From contig KQ482061.1 of assembly GCA_001430745.1 (NCBI GenBank), positions 231,395 through 243,738 on the forward strand: 12,344 nt of DNA. The letters run 5' to 3'. Of the stretch, positions 7,470 through 12,344 are shown piece by piece. Made by a program: the position numbers and the translations under genes. Under the pieces are notes generated by a model. The model was not told the origin of the DNA and did not search any database. It saw nothing but the letters and a program-made list of their open reading frames with translations. Positions within the stretch are counted from its first letter, which is position 1, and every line of letters begins with the position of its first letter. The stretch comes from Auxenochlorella pyrenoidosa (Eukaryota > Chlorophyta > Trebouxiophyceae > Chlorellales > Chlorellaceae).

Positions 7470-8848
7470 TCACATCATGCGGCACACGTCCTCGGTGGGC
7501 GCAGGCGCGCCGGCGGGGCGCCGGCCGTGCCGTGCCACCACCTCCTTGAGCTCGCGCTCCGCAATCTGGAAGCTCTCCACAAAGCGGGCACGGTCCTGCG
7601 GGGGCGCAAGGCACATGGGGGTGAGGCGACCAGGGTAGAAACTGCGGGGTGTAACTGGCCCCCAGACCTGTGCCGGCGCCGACCGTGCTCCTGGGCCGCA
7701 AGCGCAGCAGTGGCGACGACAGGCGGTTTAGGGCTGGCTCAGCAGGCGAGGCCGCTGCTGCTGCCGTGCGTAACAAAGCCCGTGCGCAGTGGTGCAAGTG
7801 TGCAGCGCAGGCAACGCTTGGATGCAGCACCTCATGGCGAGGAAATATATGAGCTGTGTGTTCTGTGGCAGAGCCCCCCACCGGGATGTGGTGTGAGTGG
7901 GCGGCGCGGGCGGCGCGTGAATGCAGCGCCTCGTGGAGTGCTGGAAGCGGTGACACAACACATGAACATGATGTTCCGTGCAGAGCACCATGGACACGAT
8001 GGACATGATTTTCTGTGCTGGACCCACCCACCGGGATGTGGTGGAAGTCCCGCTCGTGCACCAGCTTGTTCCGAATGGTGGCCAGGTAGCGGATCTTGCG
8101 CTGCAGGTCCTGCGGTATCACTCTCTGCACGCTGGTGCACTTTTCGTGCAGCCCCTTGCCCTGCGGGGGTGGGTGGGGGGCCAGGGCGTTGCGGGGCGGG
8201 GGGGCGTCACACCCAGCCCGCCAAGGGCGCTGGCCGCCTAAAAGAGCGGCGGCGCCATTGGCGGTGCTGTTGGGTGCTGCCCCGACTCCCGCGGGTCCGG
8301 CCTGGCTCCTCTGCCTGTGGGCCAGCCCACCTGGGCACCCAGGTAAGCCTCCAGGATGTACTCCAAGTCCTTGCTGGCACGGATCACCTGCATACACACG
8401 AGGGTGGGTGTGGGTGGGTGTGGGTGGGTGGGGGGGCCCAGGGTATGCTTCCTCAGGCAGTGTTTGCGTGCCAAACTCTGTGGCAGAGCAGCAGCTTTAC
8501 AGGACGTGGGGCTGTCGGCAGGGAGGGGGCTGGAGGATGGGTGCACAGGTCGGGAGAGGGCAGGTTGTATGCGTGGGCACAGCAGCACCCAGCGCACCAG
8601 CTCATAGTCGTTCCTGGTCAGCACGATGTCCTGGTTGCCTGCAGCGCCAGCAGCCAGCAGGGCGGGCGACGGAGGTTGCAAGAAGGGCTTGCACGCTGCA
8701 AGGCAATTGCAGGCAGGACGACAGCAGCATGTGCGCCCGCAAGCAGGGGTGCCCCATGACCGCCATCCAACCAACGGATCCCCTGCTCACCGTCCTGTGC
8801 AGTCACCAATGTTTGAACTTGGTTGACGGCACTAAGGCATTGACCCAT
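7470..8848 (-). CDS. Small HEPN-like helical protein of unknown function (complete model, 5 exons, 139 aa)
   Basis: Minus-strand exons 8848-8791, 8638-8589, 8387-8331, 8160-8032 and 7595-7470 join in phase to 420 nt, all with GT-AG introns. The protein looks wholly alpha-helical. Residues about 23-55 (DIVLTRNDYELVRW, VIRASKDLEYILEAYLG) form one helical pair; residues 70-92 contain IPQDLQRKIRYLATIRNKLV followed by HERDF, giving R85-N-K-L-V-H90. An R-x4-6-H motif with Asn after the Arg, between two helices, is the signature of HEPN domains, best known from prokaryotic RNases and from toxin or defence proteins, and also from DUF4145-like proteins. A last helix (RFVESFQIAERELKEVVA) and a short Pro/Ala tail ending CRMM follow. 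The N-terminal exon and the exon 2 donor (TGG/GTGCTG or CTG/GTGCGC, both in phase) are less certain. RNase activity is not shown: many HEPN proteins only bind nucleotides or RNA. Function unknown. Confidence 0.72.
7788..8043 (-). repeat. Degenerate tandem repeats in HEPN-like intron 4, each copying the exon 4 donor region
   Basis: The exon 4 end CACCACATCCCG with donor GTGGG (minus strand, 8043-8027) recurs 150 bp further into the intron (7893-7877), also followed by GTGGGG. Flanking sequence repeats again with a 99-bp step: plus-strand ATGCAGCGCCTC at 7921 and ATGCAGCACCTC at 7822, in similar surroundings. Copies have diverged but stay recognisable over tens of bases. Both steps are multiples of three and the frame between the first two donors is open. 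Confidence 0.7.
8402..8440 (+). repeat. GGGTGGGTGT microsatellite (C-rich 3' splice tract of HEPN-like intron 2)
   Basis: The plus strand carries repeated GGGT/GGGTGT units with more than four G-triplets close together, so this strand could form a G-quadruplex. In the transcribed gene (minus strand) it is a CACCC-rich tract ending about 10 nt before the acceptor at 8388, where a pyrimidine tract is expected. Confidence 0.7.
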
Positions 8849-9476
8849 GGTGCCCTATGCTCTTGCTGCTCTGGCCGGCGGCGGGGGTGGTGGGCTGGCG
8901 GCGGGAGCGGCAAATTTGCAGCAGCGGCAGCAGCTGGGCTCCGATTTACGGTATTCCGGCGTCTTTTTGCAGCTTTCCTGCCACCACTCAGCTGAGGGCG
9001 AGCGCAAGGGCAGGCGTGGGAGCGGTGGGATAGGGCGAGGTCCCTTGACAGGCAACGGGCAGGCCAGCAAGCGGCACCTTCTTTCTTCCAGCGCTGATTG
9101 ACTGGTGCGATGTGACGAGCAGCTTTTGCAGTGCAACACGTTGCGGGTACCGCCAGATGCTGCAAACCAGGACAGCTTGCGTAGCAGGCAGACCCAAGCC
9201 CTGCACAACAGACCTCTGCTCGCAAGTGTTCAGCATTTGAACTTCTATCTGTTACGTTAACTCGGCCAATGCAGGGCGGCTGCTTTTGCTGCGCGGCGAT
9301 CCTCTTGCGCTGGCTGGGCGTTTAGTCGGGCTGGCAGCTGCTCTAGAAGGTGATCGATACGAGGGACTGGATTTAGAATTGAGCGCCTGGTCACACCAGC
9401 CGCCGCCAGTGCTGCCGCAGCCACTGCCGCTGCCTCGCCACATGCCTCACACAATGCCCCCTGCCCCGCAGACGCG
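8849..9476. promoter_or_regulatory. Divergent intergenic region between the HEPN-like gene and the Y-family polymerase
   Basis: About 630 bp separate the two divergent start codons. An AT-richer island lies at about 9230-9260 and a CCAAT pentamer at 9266-9270, some 200 bp before the polymerase ATG. A C-rich tract ending CCGCAG at 9466-9471, only 5 nt before that ATG, looks like an acceptor, so the polymerase transcript may have a 5'-UTR intron. I see no coding exon with recognisable content. Confidence 0.4.
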
Positions 9477-12344
9477 ATGGCCGGCTTCGTGCTGCATGTA
9501 GACATTGACGCCTTCTTCTGCCAGGCCGAGCAGCTGCGGGACCAGTCCCTGCAGGCGAGCCTGGGTTGTCAGGGTTCAGGAGCGTTGCTTTCCCGGTGCC
9601 CCTGCCGTGTCCACTGCTTGGGTTTCCAGTGGCGCCGCCAACCGCGTCTGCTCTGCCCAAACCGTGCAGGGCAAGGCCATCGCAGTGCAGCAGCACCAGG
9701 ACATCATCGCGGCCAACCATGCAGCCAAATCCGCCGGCGTCGCCAAGCACATGGCTCCTGGCGAGGTGCGAGGGGGGGCACTTTGCCAGCGCTGGCGATG
9801 CGCCATACTGGGTGGATGATGTGCTTTGAGTACCGTGCTGGTTGCGCCGCTGCGTGCGGAAAAAGTGCACATGCCAACCTCGGATGAGTCGCCACAGCCC
9901 AGCCATCCCCACCGCTTGCAGGCGCGGCGCCTGCTTGCTGCCGTGGGCGGCCGGGTGGTGCATGTCCATCTGGCAGAGGGTGGCCGAGTGAGCTACCAGC
10001 CGTACAGGTGCGGGCAGGGAGCGGCGGGGGCAGGGGCTGCGTTGCGATCTGGCGGGCGGGGGGGCTGCTTGCCACCTGTGACAACAGGTCGACTGCTTCG
10101 TGCAGCCCGCGTCTTGCCCGTGCCACTCCAGTCCACCACCAGAAGGGTCTGCGGTCTGCACACCGGCTCGCTCTCTGTCCCTGTTGCACGCCTTGTATGC
10201 TGGTGCCGTGCACCCTGCCAGAGTGTGTGCCACTCTCTTGGCCGAAGGGAACTGTCGGCGTGCCTCACATGCTGCTGCTGTGCACCTCTGTGTGCACGCC
10301 ACCTTCGGTGCCGCAGGGAGCTGTCGGCGCGCCTGCTGAGGCTGCTGCGTGCGCAGCCCTGGGCCGCGGTGGTGGAGAAGGCTTCGATCGACGAGGCGTT
10401 TGTGCTGGTCAAGCACGAGGCAGCAGGCCACGGCGCAGCAGCCCCGGCAGCGGCTGCGCCTGCCGACTCGGTTTGCGAAGACGACGCGCTCGGCTGGGGG
10501 GCAGACGAGGGCGGCGCGCCGGGCCCCGCGGGCGGCCCGCAGGCCGCGCTGCAGCGGGCGCGAGAGGTCAAAGCGGCAGGTGGGGCGACCCTGGACTCAA
10601 TTTGGGACCTGCCTGCAAAACAACGATGCCGTCGGGACCGGCAGCGCAGCCCCAGCGCACAAAGCGTACCATTGCTTGCTTCTAAACCCCCACCCGGCCC
10701 CCCACCCACACCTACCCACCCACACGCACACCACCCCACCACCACCACCATTACCCCCCTGCAGTGCTGCGGGAGCTGGGCCTGGTCGTGTCGGTGGGTG
10801 CTGCCCCCAACCGGCTCATGGCCAAGCTGGCCTCTGCCGCTGCCAAGCCCGACGGCGTCCAACTGGTGGCAGACCAGGGAGAGGCGGTGCAGCTCCTCTC
10901 GCAGGTAGGGTGCCCCCTCCCCTTGCTTCCACCCTCCTCCCCTTTGAGCAGTAGCTGCGCACCGGCAGCGTAGGGGGAGGAGAGCTGTGCAGCTGGGCCC
11001 TGACCGTGGGGAGTGGTGCAGCGCGCAGCCGCAGCTGGGTGGATGGGCCGGCAGCGGCCGCCGCGGTCTGCTGCAGCGGGGTCGTTGCACGCAGCCATGC
11101 AGTGACGCGCCGTTGCGGCGCCGTGCCCACCTGCCCGCGTCCTGGCAGCGTGCACGCGCAGCTGTGGGCCGCCCACCCTGCCGGCTGCTGTCCCTCCCTG
11201 CCCCGCAACAGACGCCGGCGCGCCGCCTGCCCGGCTACGGCGGCAAGGCTGCAGAGGCATTTGAGCAGCATGGCATCAGCATGGCCACCGACCTTCAGCG
11301 CCTCAGCCAGCAGCAGATGGAGCAGCTGCTGGGGTTGAAGCCGGCAGCTGCCGCGCAGCTGCACGCCTGGTGCCGCGGCCTGGACGACACGCCGGTGCAG
11401 GCAAGCGGGACTGGGGGGCACTGCCGTGTGGCGGGAACAGCCAGACTGCATGCCCTCCAGTGCTCCTGGGAAGGGCTGGCCCGCACAGTGCAGTAGCGGC
11501 GCAACAGCCCAAGAGCCCTGTGGCTATTGAGCGGGGGCCCACGTGCGAGCTGGCCTGCTGCATGGAATGCTACCGGCAGGCGCGCAGCCCACCTCATCTG
11601 GACGAAACATGGATTCACGATGGCCCAAACCCCTGTCGTGCCGCCTTGCCCGCAGGACCGAGGCCCTCCCAAGACGCTGTCGGTGCAGATGAGCCTCACG
11701 CCGCAGCTGCTGAGCATGCACCCCTCGCACGGCGCCATGGTTTCGGCGGCGGGCGGCCGCGCAGGCAAGGCGCCCTGCCCGCATGCCGTGGCAGCAGCCC
11801 TGCCCGCAGCTGCAGCTGCCTGCTGGCCTGCAGCTGGCCTGGGGGCAGCCCGGGCGGGACGCCAGCGCCCGCCCTGGCTACAGACCACCCCATTTCCCGG
11901 CGCCACGCAGCTGCAACCAGCTCTCTGTCCCCTGCCCCCTCGCCGGGTTCCCTTTCCACTTTGCGGCGCTGTGCCCCACACCTGCAGGCGTGTTTGAGCC
12001 CCTGGTGACAGGCAAGCCGGACTTCCGGCCCCGGGTGCGGCAGCTGATGGGCGCCATGGGTCTGGACCTGCTGCAGCGAGTGCAGGAGGACAGGGCGGAG
12101 GAGGGCAGGTGCGCTAGTGGGCGTGTTGGTGTGGGTGTGGGTGGAGGGTTGGGTGGGGTGGGGGGGGGCAAGTTCGCAGAGGAGAGCAGGGGTGCGGGGG
12201 GCGGGCGGCCTGGGGGCATGGGAGTGCAGTTGTGGGCCGAGCGGCGGGCCGAGGCGCTGGGCGCTGGGCCAGGGCCCTTGGCAGTGCCTGCTGCGCGGCC
12301 GTCTGCCCAAGTGTCCCCCCCACCCCCCCACCCCGCCACCCCAG
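9477..12344 (+). CDS. Y-family translesion DNA polymerase, eta/iota-like (5' part, 8 exons, 360 aa, continues beyond the window)
   Basis: Inserts nucleotides opposite damaged template bases in the nucleus. Exons: 9477-9554, 9670-9765, 9922-10007, 10317-10579, 10765-10904, 11212-11400, 11656-11764, 11988-12108; intron 8 then runs to the window end. Catalytic motif VDIDAFF gives D9 and D11 as the first carboxylates, with F14 at the steric-gate position; VEKASIDEAF gives D112 and E113. Fingers residues include IAVQQHQDIIAANHAAKSAG. After SIDEAF an Ala/Gly-rich, partly acidic insert of about 45 residues precedes VLRELGLVVSVGAAPNRLMA and LASAAAKPDG (palm). The thumb follows (RRLPGYGGKAAEAF), then GLDDTPVQDRGPPKTLS opens the little-finger domain, and RVRQLMGAMGLDLLQRV ends the visible part. 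The SIDEAF context and insert resemble Pol eta; the VQQ and GPPK motifs also occur in Pol iota-like proteins. Introns 1, 6 and 7 have GC donors. The missing C-terminus should hold the rest of the little finger and any PIP box or ubiquitin-binding zinc finger. Confidence 0.92.
10200..10342 (+). repeat. Degenerate 69-bp tandem duplication across the polymerase intron 3 acceptor
   Basis: GGGAGCTGTCGGCGCGCCT at the exon 4 start (10316-10334) is preceded 69 bp upstream by GGGAACTGTCGGCGTGCCT (10247-10265). Flanks also match (GTGCACC at 10208 and 10280; TGTGTGC upstream of each). The upstream copy reads CCGAAG where the real acceptor reads CCGCAG, so its splice site is lost or never existed. The frame between the copies is open. 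Confidence 0.7.
10686..10758 (+). repeat. CCCAC/CACC microsatellite forming the 3' splice tract of polymerase intron 4
   Basis: A run of CCCAC, CACC and ACC units extends from about 10686 to 10758, immediately before the acceptor at 10763-10764. It is not coding: in exon 4 and exon 5 the polymerase reading frame joins across it in phase. Its C-rich, T-poor composition matches the other long acceptor tracts in this window. Confidence 0.7.
12109..12344 (+). other. Polymerase intron 8 with a G-rich start, a C-rich end and an acceptor at the window edge
   Basis: The donor GTGCGC follows GGCAG at 12104-12108. G-triplet clusters fill 12135-12169 and the last 30 bases are C tracts ending in CAG at 12342-12344. 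Exon 9 should therefore start at the first base outside the window, completing the codon begun by AG at 12107-12108. Confidence 0.65.

Noticed and set aside
6817..8397. 526-codon open frame on the minus strand
   Set aside because: Only the part over exon 4 of the HEPN-like gene has conserved character; the rest crosses introns, repeats and intergenic DNA. It is open because of high GC content.
7392..8759. 455-codon open frame on the plus strand
   Set aside because: It is antisense to the HEPN-like gene and its introns, has no recognisable domain, and covers the GGGT microsatellite.
7470..8848. A HEPN toxin-antitoxin or defence module
   Set aside because: No antitoxin, nucleotidyltransferase, nuclease or other defence partner lies next to it, and the gene is eukaryotic in structure.
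917..12344. A DNA-damage gene cluster linking NSE4 and the translesion polymerase
   Set aside because: They are about 5 kb apart with a chaperone and a HEPN-like gene between them, and they share no promoter. Chance proximity is the simpler reading.

Overview
The window looks like nuclear DNA of a unicellular green alga, most likely a chlorophyte of the Chlorella/trebouxiophyte kind. The grounds are a very GC-rich sequence, compact genes cut into many short exons by introns of roughly 80-440 bp, GC-rich third codon positions, C-rich 3' splice-site tracts, strong CCATGG start contexts and TGTAA-type polyadenylation signals. The organism call is inference; no marker gene is present. No bacterial operon, rRNA, tRNA, CRISPR array or transposon was found.

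Layout. (1) 1-404, minus: first exon (28 codons) of an unrecognised membrane protein whose remainder lies left of the window. (2) 405-916: divergent promoter region. (3) 917-4522, plus: complete 11-exon gene for NSE4, the kleisin subunit of the SMC5/6 complex (543 aa), with a long low-complexity tail that ends in two SUMO-acceptor consensus sites and three tandem SUMO-interacting motifs. (4) 4523-4837: convergent intergenic region. (5) 4838-6738, minus: complete 8-exon small heat-shock protein (Hsp20/alpha-crystallin, 225 aa). (6) 7470-8848, minus: 5-exon gene for a 139-aa helical protein with an R-N-x-x-x-H motif like that of HEPN domains. (7) 8849-9476: second divergent promoter region. (8) 9477-window end, plus: the first 8 exons (360 aa) of a Y-family translesion DNA polymerase, eta/iota-like; the window stops exactly on what looks like the acceptor of its eighth intron.

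All gene models were built by hand by joining exons in phase. NSE4 (1632 nt), Hsp20 (678 nt) and the HEPN-like gene (420 nt) all close in frame. Two themes stand out. First, 7 of the 30 inferred donor sites are GC rather than GT; all seven lie in the Hsp20 and polymerase genes and none in NSE4 or the HEPN-like gene. Second, three introns, one in each of three genes, carry a degenerate tandem copy of their own exon-intron junction at an offset that is a multiple of three (75, 150 and 69 bp); in the HEPN-like gene this creates a second in-frame donor. NSE4 and the polymerase both act in DNA-damage tolerance, but they are separated by two unrelated genes and nothing in the sequence shows coordination.
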